Assembly: GCA_965220415.1 (NCBI GenBank)
Contig: OZ244829.1
Coordinates: forward strand, 3,162,001-3,226,000
Source: JAJDTR01 sp965220415
Lineage (GTDB): Bacteria > Poribacteria > WGA-4E > JAJDTR01
Length of the DNA: 64,000 bases
Reading direction: 5' to 3'
Positions within the stretch are counted from its first letter, which is position 1, and the number at the start of each line of letters is the position of its first letter. The position numbers and the translations under genes are program-made. The notes beneath the pieces were generated by a model that saw only the letters and a program-made list of their open reading frames with translations, was not told where the DNA came from and did not search any database. Shown piece by piece: positions 25,190-33,253 of the stretch.

Positions 25190-25861
25190 ATGTTGAAACG
25201 ACTTGGCATCGCCTTGGAATTGTTTGTTTTGTTGGTGTGTGCGGGTACGATTGTTTGGGCAACCTGTCACGAGAGTTCAGATTGCGAAGATTTGGAGACC
25301 GATCTGATCGGCCCGTGGCAGTGGGGAATATGGACAGTCAATTACCATATTAACGAAGACCTTTACAGCGGCGGTGAGGATAGGCCGGTACTGACCCCCG
25401 ATGTTAAAAAAGGCACGGCGAAATGGTCGAATATCGAATTTGAGGGCGAAACCCTGCACTTCAAGTTCAAGTACGCCGGCACCACGGACGCGCATCCCGA
25501 CGTTATCGACGGCATAAACACCATCGCCTACGGTCCGTTGGACAGCGGCACCGTGGCGCGAGCTTATGTCACACCCAAAGGCGACGGCAGCAGCTATATC
25601 AAAGAGTGTGATATGCGGTTCAATTACTACAAAAAGTGGTCATTGCATAAGACCAATTTTCCGTCGGGCAGGTATTGTGTGTTCAATGTTGCGTGCCACG
25701 AGTTCGGACACTGGGTCGGCTTGCTGGATGTGACCGCCACCCAGTGCAGCGACTATTCGCCGTATACGATGTACAAGTATGCTACCGCCGAGGATCATAC
25801 CAGAATATCTCTCGAATGCGAGGATAAGTGGGGCGCGTGGTATCTGTATGCCGGCGGTTAA
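25190..25861 (+). CDS. Secreted metzincin-like zinc metalloprotease
   Basis: 223 residues from the ATG at 25190 (AAGGAG ahead). The signal peptide ends near VWA. The zinc motif HEFGHWVGLLD fits HExxHxxGxxD, with Asp as third ligand as in snapalysin rather than the His of matrixins. A probable Met-turn follows in SPYTMYKYA. Upstream strands (WTVNYHINEDL, VKKGTAKWSNI, GINTIAYGPL) match the N-terminal subdomain of matrixin-like proteases. Four cysteine pairs are likely (CHESSDC, CDM, CVFNVAC, CSDY/CED). There is no obvious propeptide switch. Confidence 0.75.
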   Translation: MLKRLGIALELFVLLVCAGTIVWATCHESSDCEDLETDLIGPWQWGIWTVNYHINEDLYSGGEDRPVLTPDVKKGTAKWSNIEFEGETLHFKFKYAGTTDAHPDVIDGINTIAYGPLDSGTVARAYVTPKGDGSSYIKECDMRFNYYKKWSLHKTNFPSGRYCVFNVACHEFGHWVGLLDVTATQCSDYSPYTMYKYATAEDHTRISLECEDKWGAWYLYAGG

Positions 25862-25897
25862 ACGTGAGTGGTAAATAATTAACAAGGAGATTTTACA

Positions 25898-26059
25898 ATG
25901 AAACGACTGTTTGTAGCATCGCTCGCGGCGTTGTTTGTAGCGACTTTAGGGTTTGCGTCAATGGCGGTAGGCCCAGAGGTGAACCCTGGGTATGAGTTTC
26001 GGATTCTCGAGGTGTTCGAAGAATACAAAATCAACGATCACATTGAGTGGAAACGTTGA
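25898..26059 (+). CDS. 53-residue secreted peptide or truncated gene
   Basis: The ATG at 25898 follows AACAAGGAG by 8 bases. MKRLFVASLAALFVATLGFA is a clean signal peptide, then SMAVGPEVNPGYEFRILEVF and EEYKINDHIEWKR to a TGA. The first residues resemble the signal of the gene at 24466. It may be a real small exported protein at the end of the operon or the remnant of a longer one. Bases 26060-26410 beyond it show only a weak open frame (25992-26414) that I cannot support. Confidence 0.45.
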   Translation: MKRLFVASLAALFVATLGFASMAVGPEVNPGYEFRILEVFEEYKINDHIEWKR

Positions 26060-26410
26060 AAACGCCGCAATCCCCGGATTTCCGCCAATCCGGATGCCAA
26101 AAACGCCCGTATTTGCGTTTCAAGGCTATCGTTTTCCATGCCCCATATTACCTTCGGACCTATCGAAAAACTTGAATTTGGCGGGCAGGCGTGACGAAAT
26201 CGGCGAAATTCGACGCGCTGAAGGGGGCGATCAGTCGATTCCGGGATTCACATTTGCCTTCTCGGAACCGATTTCCGCGACTGTAACAGGTTCTGATAAT
26301 GATATTATCGGGCATTTTTATTGGTCAGGCAGAATTAAAAATACGGTGACGGCAAGGAATGCCATGAACACAAGCACTGGCACTGGCGATTGTTTCTTAA
26401 TTGTTGTACG

Positions 26411-26812
26411 TTAAATGTGCTGGCACGGGAGATGCTTAGGAGTCGCTCCATACAACAGCATCAGGCTGACATGAATAGACTCTGGCGTTAAACCGTAGGA
26501 AGCACAGGTAGCGGAATCGACCGCCATGCCAGGTATTCCGCCGATTAAACAGTTACCGGCTAATGCGTCGCCTTGTTGCCGAGATGTTATCGTGGCAGTA
26601 ACCGAATGATAACCGTCCAGTTCAATTGTGATGACGTGGGGCCTCTTGCGTTCTAGTTGGACGATCGTGGGCGTCAAACCCCACGGTTGGTTATCTGCGG
26701 GTCACTTGAGCCCCCGAAGGATCGATCGTCACGAGAATATCTTGGTGTGTGCCTCGTACAATGGTGGCGCATCCGGAAGGGTGCAGGCTATGATGGCGCA
26801 TAGGGTTCGCAT
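26411..26812 (-). pseudogene. PEGA-domain lipoprotein gene with frameshifts
   Basis: The ATG at 26812, about 7 bases after the preceding gene's stop, gives MRTLCAIIACTLPDAPP with a lipobox-like IIAC, then stops. A neighbouring frame supplies DILVTIDPSGAQVTR. The original frame resumes at DNQPWGLTPTIVQLERKRP and HVITIELDGYHSVTATITSR. Together these give the PEGA pattern (hh-S-x-P-x-G-A-x-V ... G-x-T-P ... V-x-h...GY), followed by GNCLIGGIPGMAVDSATCAS as in PEGA lipoproteins. At least two indels are needed. Confidence 0.6.
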
Positions 26813-26818
26813 GTGTGA

Positions 26819-27301
26819 TTATTCCTCTTCGGGACATTTGAAAATAAAATCGGCTTGTCCTTGGAGCTCGCCCTGGCCCCAGCCGTATCGGTAGGCGATG
26901 AGGCCGGTGTGATCGGGCTCGCTGCAGTCGGTGTAAATGTACAGGTAATTGTCGTCGTTCCGCCCTAAGTGACCAGAATAGCGAACCGGGGTGGTGTCGA
27001 GATCCCGGTACTCTATGTTCTCGAACGACTGCCAGCTAATGTCGGCGCTAAGCCTCATAATAACGACTTCACGACCGTCCTCGCGTTTTGTTAGATAGCC
27101 GAAGGGCCTGGCGAGGGGTGGATCCCACGACGAATCCACGATGATGAAATCGGTGAGCGGCGGATCGACGCTGATGACGTAAGGCGTAAGCAGGCCTAGG
27201 GTATACAGGCCATAGTGGGTGTGCGCATCGTGTTGGTGATCTGCCACCGGGTGTTCGTGGCTGCAGGCGGCGAGGTAGAGTAGCAAGATGAGGCGTTTCA
27301 T
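26819..27301 (-). CDS. Predicted lipoprotein under its own sigma-54 promoter
   Basis: 160 residues from the ATG at 27301 (GGAG ahead). Signal MKRLILLLYLAAC has lipobox LAAC (Cys13), followed by a His-rich linker (SHEHPVADHQHDAHTHYG) that could bind metal. The mature domain starts YVISVDPPLTDFIIVDSSWD and ends QADFIFKCPEEE, placing it with the SIDPP family at 14 kb but longer. It is the only array lipoprotein that leads a transcript, about 75 bases below the predicted start site. The PEGA remnant follows it. Confidence 0.72.
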   Translation of the reverse strand: MKRLILLLYLAACSHEHPVADHQHDAHTHYGLYTLGLLTPYVISVDPPLTDFIIVDSSWDPPLARPFGYLTKREDGREVVIMRLSADISWQSFENIEYRDLDTTPVRYSGHLGRNDDNYLYIYTDCSEPDHTGLIAYRYGWGQGELQGQADFIFKCPEEE

Positions 27302-27386
27302 GTTTTTCTCCATTCTGTTACTTTGTGACAGTTTGGTTAAGTCCAAACCTATAGCAGTGTATAAATGATTATTGGTTTTACATTAA

Positions 27387-27401
27387 GCAAGTTATGTGCC
27401 A
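27387..27401 (-). promoter_or_regulatory. Sigma-54 promoter of the short operon
   Basis: The minus strand reads TGGCAC-ATAAC-TTGC, with both boxes and spacing perfect. Confidence 0.85.
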
Positions 27402-27510
27402 CTACCTATTACACACCAAGATTTCACCTCATCATTTGTGGTCATTCCTATCCATAAGCTGCCCTGTATCAGCACTACCCCACGAATTGCATTAAACTCA
27501 CCCTCCCCCC

Positions 27511-27625
27511 GATGTGTCGTAGCGTTTCGTACTTTCCTATCTAACAAGTGAACATCAATGTTCATTTTCTGTGCAAGAGGGGAATTGGCAGTTCTCGCAA
27601 CAGTGCCTCTGTCTTACAATTTCGT
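27511..27625 (-). promoter_or_regulatory. Conserved upstream activator block of the short operon
   Basis: It contains TGAACA-TCAA-TGTTCA (27549-27564), about 148 bp above the promoter, and AGTTCTCGCAACA (27590-27602). It is nearly identical to the block at 23297-23470. It runs straight into the truncated 3' end of operon 3, so the regulatory segment was probably joined here by recombination. Confidence 0.62.
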
Positions 27626-27849
27626 GAGCGTGCAGGGCGGTGAACGCTCGGTTCAATTTCCAGGGTGTGTCTATGAAACGCCAGCCCGTTAAGGAAACGG
27701 TGATTTATAAGCGGACGCTGCTTTTGAGGCGTCGCACGACGACCACGAGCGGATGAAACATGAGATGCCGCTCTACCATAACGACGAGGTCGATTCTCCG
27801 TCTCGCTGAAGGCGAGGAGTACGAGCAGTAAGAGCAGATCAATTTTCAT
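27562..27849 (-). pseudogene. Truncated lipoprotein gene at the end of operon 3
   Basis: The ATG at 27849, three bases after the upstream stop, gives MKIDLLLLLVLLAFSETENR. The sequence matches the signal peptides at 3382 and 9742, but the lipobox Cys has become Phe (LLAF instead of LLAC). After that the frame has no similarity to any array lipoprotein and continues into the activator block of the next promoter. The pair 'IDIGAYDI lipoprotein then MKIDLL lipoprotein' is also seen at 3927-3382, so this junction was duplicated and then lost its 3' part. Confidence 0.6.
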
Positions 27850-27851
27850 GA

Positions 27852-28358
27852 TTATCGTCGAACGATGTTGCCGTGCGTCGTGAACATCAGGGTGGAGACG
27901 CCTACGGTAAATGGGTGGCCTTTTTCATAACCCCATTTTTGATCGGACCGTGGCTGCGAAACTTCTATGACGACAGAGGTGACAATGCCGTTCTCGCCTT
28001 CTTGAAAGGGGAGTTCGGCGTCAGCATATTCCTGATACCGCGTTCGGAAGATGTCATCAATCGTTTTGTACGCAATTCCGGCGTACTCTTGCAGGCCCGC
28101 CAGTATGCGTCCGTATGTTTCAATGCGAAACTCAAACCGGCGAAACCTGTCGTTCTCGTAGTGTCCGCGGTAGGTAATTACGATGCGGGGGAACATGTCC
28201 CGGTCTACCGAGCGATCGGACTCGAGCTGGAACACGAAATAGGTACGATCAATATCGTAGGCCCCGATGTCGATGACCGGAAGGTCAGGTTGCCGGATGG
28301 CCTCATCGGCGCCGCATCCGGCGAGGAGGACGAGCAGAAGGAGCAGATAGATTTTCAT
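27852..28358 (-). CDS. Predicted lipoprotein, IDIGAYDI family
   Basis: 168 residues. Signal MKIYLLLLLVLLAGC has a perfect lipobox (Cys15). The mature domain is closest to 3385-3927 (YDIDRTYFVFQLESDRSVDR, YENDRFRRFEFR, AGLQEYAGIAYKTI, FQEGENGIVTSVVIEVSQ), although the two lie in different operons. It overlaps the upstream propeller stop by ATGA. Confidence 0.76.
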   Translation of the reverse strand: MKIYLLLLLVLLAGCGADEAIRQPDLPVIDIGAYDIDRTYFVFQLESDRSVDRDMFPRIVITYRGHYENDRFRRFEFRIETYGRILAGLQEYAGIAYKTIDDIFRTRYQEYADAELPFQEGENGIVTSVVIEVSQPRSDQKWGYEKGHPFTVGVSTLMFTTHGNIVRR

Positions 28359-29467
28359 GGTCGTTTGAGCGCGGCCCAGGTGGTGACGAGTTTACCGTAG
28401 GGTTGGACGGTCGATATCGAAGCGCGGTAGATGCCTGCTGGCCGATCCGGGTGCTCCAAGCGGAAGGCTACACGGCCGGCGGCGGCATAAAGATAGCCTT
28501 GATGGGATACCAGGTCGTGGATGTCAAGACTCTGCAGGCCAACGGGAATCCAGGTTTCGGACGGGTCGTCATACATCCAGACGCCGTCATCTTGTAGGCC
28601 CGCAAAAAACCGCCCGCGGTTAAGGGCGAGGGCGTTGATGTAAGGCTTTTCGGTTAGGCCGAGACTAAGATCGTCCCAGCCGAGCGCGGCTTCGTTCCAG
28701 CGCGCAAAGCCGTATTCGCCGCCGACGTATAGTTGGTTGTCGCGCATCGCCCAATCGCGCGTAGCGCCGTATTCGGAGAGCGCCAGGCGGGGAGCAGCCC
28801 AGTTCGGTATCCTTTCCCAGGTGTCCCCGTCGTCGGGGCTACGGAATAGCGTGGGGAAACCGGCACCGAGAGACGCCCACAGGTAGCCGCCGAACTCGAC
28901 CATTGCGTAGGCATGTAAAGCGACATACTCCGTCAAGGGCGGGAGATGGTGTTTTCTATTAAACTCCGGTTCTCGCACCCATACCCACTCGTCGAGCGGG
29001 TAGTGCCAGGTTTCGCCTCGATCGCGGGAGATGCGCGTGCCGGGGTACCCCACGGCAATCACCATGCGTGATTCGGTGACGAGTATTTGGCGCGCACGGG
29101 GATGTGTGATGTCACCCTCGACCAGATTGTCTTCATCCGGTTCGGCGAGACCGACATTTTTGGGGGCCCACGACTCGCCGCGGTCGTCGGATCGAAACAT
29201 GCCCAATAGCCTGTCGCAAAACACATACACAGCATCGTCGCTGATACCGATGGCCCACGCGCTCGGCAGGCCGGTGTGACGCCAGGTACCGCCGTCGTCT
29301 TCAGAGATATACAGGCCGTGCCAGTAACTAGCGGCATAAAGGCGGATGCCGTCGCTGGCGAGCCTCGACACCCTGGTGGAATCGGTGTCGGGCAGGAGTT
29401 CCCATTGGGCTGCGTGGGCACGGGCTGAAACAAGGGCGATGAGCAGGAGAATGAAAGTCCGTGTCAT
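28355..29467 (-). CDS. Secreted beta-propeller protein, array member 12
   Basis: 370 residues from the ATG at 29467, which overlaps the preceding stop. Signal MTRTFILLLIALVSARAHA/AQWELL. Asp boxes SEDDGGTW, SDDRGESW, SRDRGETW, SPDDGDTW. The last blade carries an extra basic loop (RVAFRLEHPDRPAG). The tail KLVTTWAALKRP replaces the usual Gly after Trp with Ala. Confidence 0.8.
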   Translation of the reverse strand: MTRTFILLLIALVSARAHAAQWELLPDTDSTRVSRLASDGIRLYAASYWHGLYISEDDGGTWRHTGLPSAWAIGISDDAVYVFCDRLLGMFRSDDRGESWAPKNVGLAEPDEDNLVEGDITHPRARQILVTESRMVIAVGYPGTRISRDRGETWHYPLDEWVWVREPEFNRKHHLPPLTEYVALHAYAMVEFGGYLWASLGAGFPTLFRSPDDGDTWERIPNWAAPRLALSEYGATRDWAMRDNQLYVGGEYGFARWNEAALGWDDLSLGLTEKPYINALALNRGRFFAGLQDDGVWMYDDPSETWIPVGLQSLDIHDLVSHQGYLYAAAGRVAFRLEHPDRPAGIYRASISTVQPYGKLVTTWAALKRP

Positions 29468-29934
29468 GGATAGGGTACTCGCTCCCAGTATAGATCCCAG
29501 ACTATCCACGGAAATATGACATTATACTCCAGTCTTAGGGTATTCCCGATCCACTCATAGTAGTGGTGCTCAAGACCGGATACCCTACCATCGTGATGCT
29601 CCTCAATCAGGACGCGAGGTTGGGCAAGGTCATGTGGTTTGTCTACAAACGTGCCCTTGAAAAGAATGGGTTGCCCCGGTATTGGCGCATCTAGGTAAAT
29701 TGATTTTCCGTGCAATATGAGGCGCCCTGTTCCTCGTGGATACAAATGAGTGCTGGTTGCCATGCTTCTGTAGACTACAGGATCGTCGATGTCGGGGCCG
29801 CCGATGTCCACGGGTTCCCATCCGACCGCTTTGGTCAGCACAAATTGGCCTTGGAGAATGTGGCCCGTGGGGTAGTCAGTTTTGGACTCGTTGCAGGCTA
29901 TGAAAGCGATGAGCAGGAGTAGATAGATTTTCAT
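29464..29934 (-). CDS. Predicted lipoprotein, VLTKAV family
   Basis: 156 residues. Signal MKIYLLLLIAFIAC has lipobox FIAC (Cys14). It shares LQGQFVLTKAVGWEPVDIGG, DIDDPVVYRS, YPRGTGRLIL, IYLDAPIPG and YYEWIGNTLRLEYN with the operon 1 lipoprotein at 7623-8210 but is shorter in the middle. It is flanked on both sides by ATGA overlaps with propeller genes. Confidence 0.72.
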   Translation of the reverse strand: MKIYLLLLIAFIACNESKTDYPTGHILQGQFVLTKAVGWEPVDIGGPDIDDPVVYRSMATSTHLYPRGTGRLILHGKSIYLDAPIPGQPILFKGTFVDKPHDLAQPRVLIEEHHDGRVSGLEHHYYEWIGNTLRLEYNVIFPWIVWDLYWERVPYP

Positions 29935-30992
29935 TTTAAGCCTCGCTTTACGGCGCCCCAGATGGCGGCGGCTTTGCCGTGTGGATTCACGATCGGGATT
30001 GAAGCGCGGTAGATACCTACGGGAGCCCAGTTGTCATACCGGACTGCCGCGTACAGTTGGGATTGATGAGCTACGATGTCCAAAATTAGGAACTCCTGCA
30101 GACCTACGGGAATCCAAGTTTCGGACGGTTCGTCAAACATCCACACGCCCCTTTTCCGAACCCCGGCGAAGATTCGACCGCGATTAAGGGTCAGGTTGTT
30201 CATCCAAGGCTCGTCCGGAAGCCCGCGGCTGAGGTCGTCCCAGGCGAGTTCGCCTTCGTCCCAGCGCGCAAAGCCCTTACCTGCGGCGACGTATAATTGA
30301 TCGTTATGCACCGCCCAATCCAGTGCCTGACCGTAATCGGATAAGGCGCGGCGGGATGCTGCCCAATTGGGTAGGCTTTCCCACGTGTCGCCTTCGTCAG
30401 CGGTACGGTATAACTGGTGGAAGCCAAACCGACAAGCCGACCACAGGTAGCCGTCGAACTCGGTCATCGACCAGGTATCCCAAGCTATGTAAGTTGACAC
30501 GGGAGGTCGGTCGAACACCCACTCCTCGAATGGGTAGTGCCACGTCTCACCTCGATCGCGGGATAAGTACGTGCCAAAGTGGTACCCCACAGCGATGAGC
30601 ATACCGGAACTGGCGACGAGAATTTGGTGAATGTACGGGAGCCGGATTTCGCCGGTACGGTCATCAATTTTGTGGAGCCCGTTGTTTTTCGCGTTCCATG
30701 TCTCCCCGCAGTCGTCGGAGCGAAACATGCCGTGCTCAGACGCGAATGCATACACGGCATCGTCACTGATAGCCATCGCGGAAACGAAGTGTGTCATGTC
30801 GGTTAAACGCCAGGCGTCACCGTCATCGTCCGAGATGTAGACACCATTTTCGGCGCCGGCATAGAGCCGGTTTCCATCGGTTTCGAGTGTGATTATGTCT
30901 CCCATGTCCTCCGTGCCGGGGATAAGTGTCCACTCGGCGGCGGCTACGGCGGAGGCGATGAGGGTTATGACGATAATGGTCAGGGTTTTCAT
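29931..30992 (-). CDS. Secreted beta-propeller protein, array member 13
   Basis: 353 residues. Signal MKTLTIIVITLIASAVAAA/EW is almost identical to that of 33250-34371. Asp boxes SDDDGDAW (altered), SDDCGETW, SRDRGETW, TADEGDTW. The seventh blade has an insertion with Trp (VRYDNWAPVG). The tail is KAAAIWGAVKRGLK. The start overlaps the upstream stop. Confidence 0.8.
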   Translation of the reverse strand: MKTLTIIVITLIASAVAAAEWTLIPGTEDMGDIITLETDGNRLYAGAENGVYISDDDGDAWRLTDMTHFVSAMAISDDAVYAFASEHGMFRSDDCGETWNAKNNGLHKIDDRTGEIRLPYIHQILVASSGMLIAVGYHFGTYLSRDRGETWHYPFEEWVFDRPPVSTYIAWDTWSMTEFDGYLWSACRFGFHQLYRTADEGDTWESLPNWAASRRALSDYGQALDWAVHNDQLYVAAGKGFARWDEGELAWDDLSRGLPDEPWMNNLTLNRGRIFAGVRKRGVWMFDEPSETWIPVGLQEFLILDIVAHQSQLYAAVRYDNWAPVGIYRASIPIVNPHGKAAAIWGAVKRGLK

Positions 30993-32089
30993 TCTGTTTT
31001 AACGGCGCCCCAGGTGGTAGCAGCTTTGCCGTGTGGTTGGACGATCGGGATTGAAGCGCGGTAGATGCCCTCTTTGGTCGCGGCGTACAGGTCGGATTGA
31101 TGGGATATGAGGTCGTAAACGTTCAACCCGTCGAGACCAGCGGGAATCCACGTTTCGGATCGCTCATCGAACAGGTACACGCCGTGATAGAAAACTGCGG
31201 CAAAGATACGCCCGCGGTTAACCGCTAGGTTTGTTACGGGGTAATCGTCACGGAGGTATTCTCGGTACGCCGGCTGGTCGGCTTCTTTGTAAATGTGGAG
31301 CGGGAGTCCTTCGCTTAGGTTGTCCCAAGTGAGTTCCGCTTCGTTCCATCGTCCGATGCCCTCGTCTCCGCCTACGTACAATAAATCGTCAAGCACCGCC
31401 CAGTCGTCTACCGTGGCATATTCCCGTATTGCACCGTGCAGTCCAGGCACATCATCCCACGTGTCACCGTTATCAGGGGAACGGAACAGGCTGCTGGAGA
31501 GGCCTGTGGCTGCCCAAAGATAGCCGTCGAACTCGGTCATTGACCGGATTTCGCGGCCGAATTTATAGTTCCCTACCGCCCATTCGTCGAATACGTCGTG
31601 CCATGTCTCGCCTTGATCGTTCGATGTAAACGTGCCGCTGTGGTACCCGACAGCGATGACGGTACCGGAAGTGGTGAGGTGTATTTCGTCAATCGAAGGG
31701 TAGCGGTGAACGCCTCTGTCGGTGATATGCGTATCAAGTCCGTTGTTGATTGGCTTCCATGTATTGCCGTGGCTGTTCGAGCGATATAGGCCGTGATAAA
31801 CAAGCGTGCTTGCGTACACCTCATCAGAGCTGACAGCTATTTCGTAAACGGTGTGGGTAAGTTCGGTAGAACGCCAAGTGTTTCCGTCATCCAGGGAGAC
31901 AAACACACCGAGTTCGGCGCCCGCGTAAATCCGGCGTCCATCAGATTTGACTGTGAATACATTTCCCATTTGCTCCGCGCCCGAAACGAGCTCCCACTCG
32001 GCGCAGGCGTCCGCCGGGGGGCATCCGGCGAGCCAGACCACGAGCAGGAGTGAGGTTAGGATAAATGTTAAGCTGAGTTTGTTAGTCAT
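30989..32089 (-). CDS. Secreted beta-propeller protein, array member 14 (possibly lipid-anchored)
   Basis: 366 residues. The signal MTNKLSLTFILTSLLLVVWL runs into LAGC, a proper lipobox (Cys23), as well as a possible ordinary site at ACA/EW, so this member may be lipidated. Asp boxes SLDDGNTW, SNSHGNTW (altered), SNDQGETW, SPDNGDTW. The stretch LPLHIYKEADQPAYREYLRD through VTNLAVNRGR is nearly identical, also at DNA level, to the next gene upstream, as expected from gene conversion. The tail is KAATTWGAVKTE. Confidence 0.8.
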   Translation of the reverse strand: MTNKLSLTFILTSLLLVVWLAGCPPADACAEWELVSGAEQMGNVFTVKSDGRRIYAGAELGVFVSLDDGNTWRSTELTHTVYEIAVSSDEVYASTLVYHGLYRSNSHGNTWKPINNGLDTHITDRGVHRYPSIDEIHLTTSGTVIAVGYHSGTFTSNDQGETWHDVFDEWAVGNYKFGREIRSMTEFDGYLWAATGLSSSLFRSPDNGDTWDDVPGLHGAIREYATVDDWAVLDDLLYVGGDEGIGRWNEAELTWDNLSEGLPLHIYKEADQPAYREYLRDDYPVTNLAVNRGRIFAAVFYHGVYLFDERSETWIPAGLDGLNVYDLISHQSDLYAATKEGIYRASIPIVQPHGKAATTWGAVKTE

Positions 32090-32101
32090 GAGTAGCAGCC
32101 T

Positions 32102-33253
32102 TCACTTTGTTTTAAGGGCGCCCCAGGTGGTAGCAGCTTTTCCGTGCGGATTCACGAACGGGATGGAGGCGCGGTAGATGCCGTCTTTGGTTCCCGCGAA
32201 AAGATCGGATTGATGGGACATGAGCGACCGAATGTCTACGCCGACCAGGCCTGCGGGTATCCACATTTCGGAGCGCTCGTCGAACAACCACACGCCGCGG
32301 CGGCGAAGTCCGGCAAATAGACGCCCGCGGTTAACCGCTAGGTTTGTTACGGGGTAATCGTCGCGGAGGTATTCTCGGTACGCCGGGTGGTAGGCTTCTT
32401 TGTAAGTGTGGAGCGGGAGTCCTTCGCTTAGATTTTCCCAATTTAGTTCCGCTTCGTTCCATCGTCCAACACCGTCCCAAGCGCCAACGTACAAGCGATC
32501 GTCAAGCACAGCCCAGTCGTGCACGTCGCCGTATTCGGCTATTATGCCGGGTATGGCGTTGGGCATCTGATCCCACGTTTCGCCGTTATCGGACGAACGC
32601 AGCAGATTGGAGCTGACGCGCGCCCAAAGATAGCCGTCGAACTCGGTCATTGTCCAGATGTCGCGGCCGAAGTTCCAGTCCCCGAATGTGTGCCGGTGTA
32701 CCCATTCGTCGAATATCTCGTGCCATGACTCGCCTCGGTTTGTGGACATATACGTGCCGTGGACTCCTCCCACAGCGATGACGGCGCCGGAATGGGTGAC
32801 GAGAATTTGCTCGACACTCGGGTATAAATGAACTTGCTCGCCGTTATCTGTTAGCCAACCGGCAATCCGTTGGCGGATGCCGTTGTTCTTGGGATTCCAG
32901 TTGTTGCCGTGGAGGTCGGATCGGTAAAGGCCGTGTTCCCATTCTGCGGTGCTGGCATACACGGCATCGTGACTGATTGCGATTACGTCAACAGCGCGGT
33001 TGAGATTGGTTGAAAGCCAGGAGTCACCGTTATCAAGGGAGATGAAGACTCCCTGCGACGCCCCGGCGAAGAGCCGGCTTCCATCGGATTCGAGTGCCCA
33101 TACGCCTCCTAGTTCCTCCGTGCCGTAGATGTGATGCCACTGTGCCCGAATTTCGGCATGGGCATTGGGCGCGCCAATGCCGAAGGCAATCACGAGAAAA
33201 GCGGCGGAAACGAGAAAACTTATTAAGGTGACGATGAATGTTAGGTATTTCAT
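32102..33253 (-). CDS. Secreted beta-propeller protein, array member 15
   Basis: 383 residues with a long signal region (MKYLTFIVTLISFLVSAAFL ... GAPNAHAEIRAQW), the intact counterpart of the frameshifted signal at 17110. Asp boxes SLDNGDSW, SDLHGNNW (altered), STNRGESW, SSDNGETW. It shares the AYREYLRDDYPVTNLAVNRG block with its downstream neighbour. The tail is KAATTWGALKTK. The start overlaps the upstream stop. Confidence 0.8.
   Translation of the reverse strand: MKYLTFIVTLISFLVSAAFLVIAFGIGAPNAHAEIRAQWHHIYGTEELGGVWALESDGSRLFAGASQGVFISLDNGDSWLSTNLNRAVDVIAISHDAVYASTAEWEHGLYRSDLHGNNWNPKNNGIRQRIAGWLTDNGEQVHLYPSVEQILVTHSGAVIAVGGVHGTYMSTNRGESWHEIFDEWVHRHTFGDWNFGRDIWTMTEFDGYLWARVSSNLLRSSDNGETWDQMPNAIPGIIAEYGDVHDWAVLDDRLYVGAWDGVGRWNEAELNWENLSEGLPLHTYKEAYHPAYREYLRDDYPVTNLAVNRGRLFAGLRRRGVWLFDERSEMWIPAGLVGVDIRSLMSHQSDLFAGTKDGIYRASIPFVNPHGKAATTWGALKTK

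Noticed and set aside
25992..26414. 140-codon open frame after the 53-residue secreted peptide
   Set aside because: Overlaps the small signal-peptide gene, has no ribosome site or recognisable domain, and has atypical composition.
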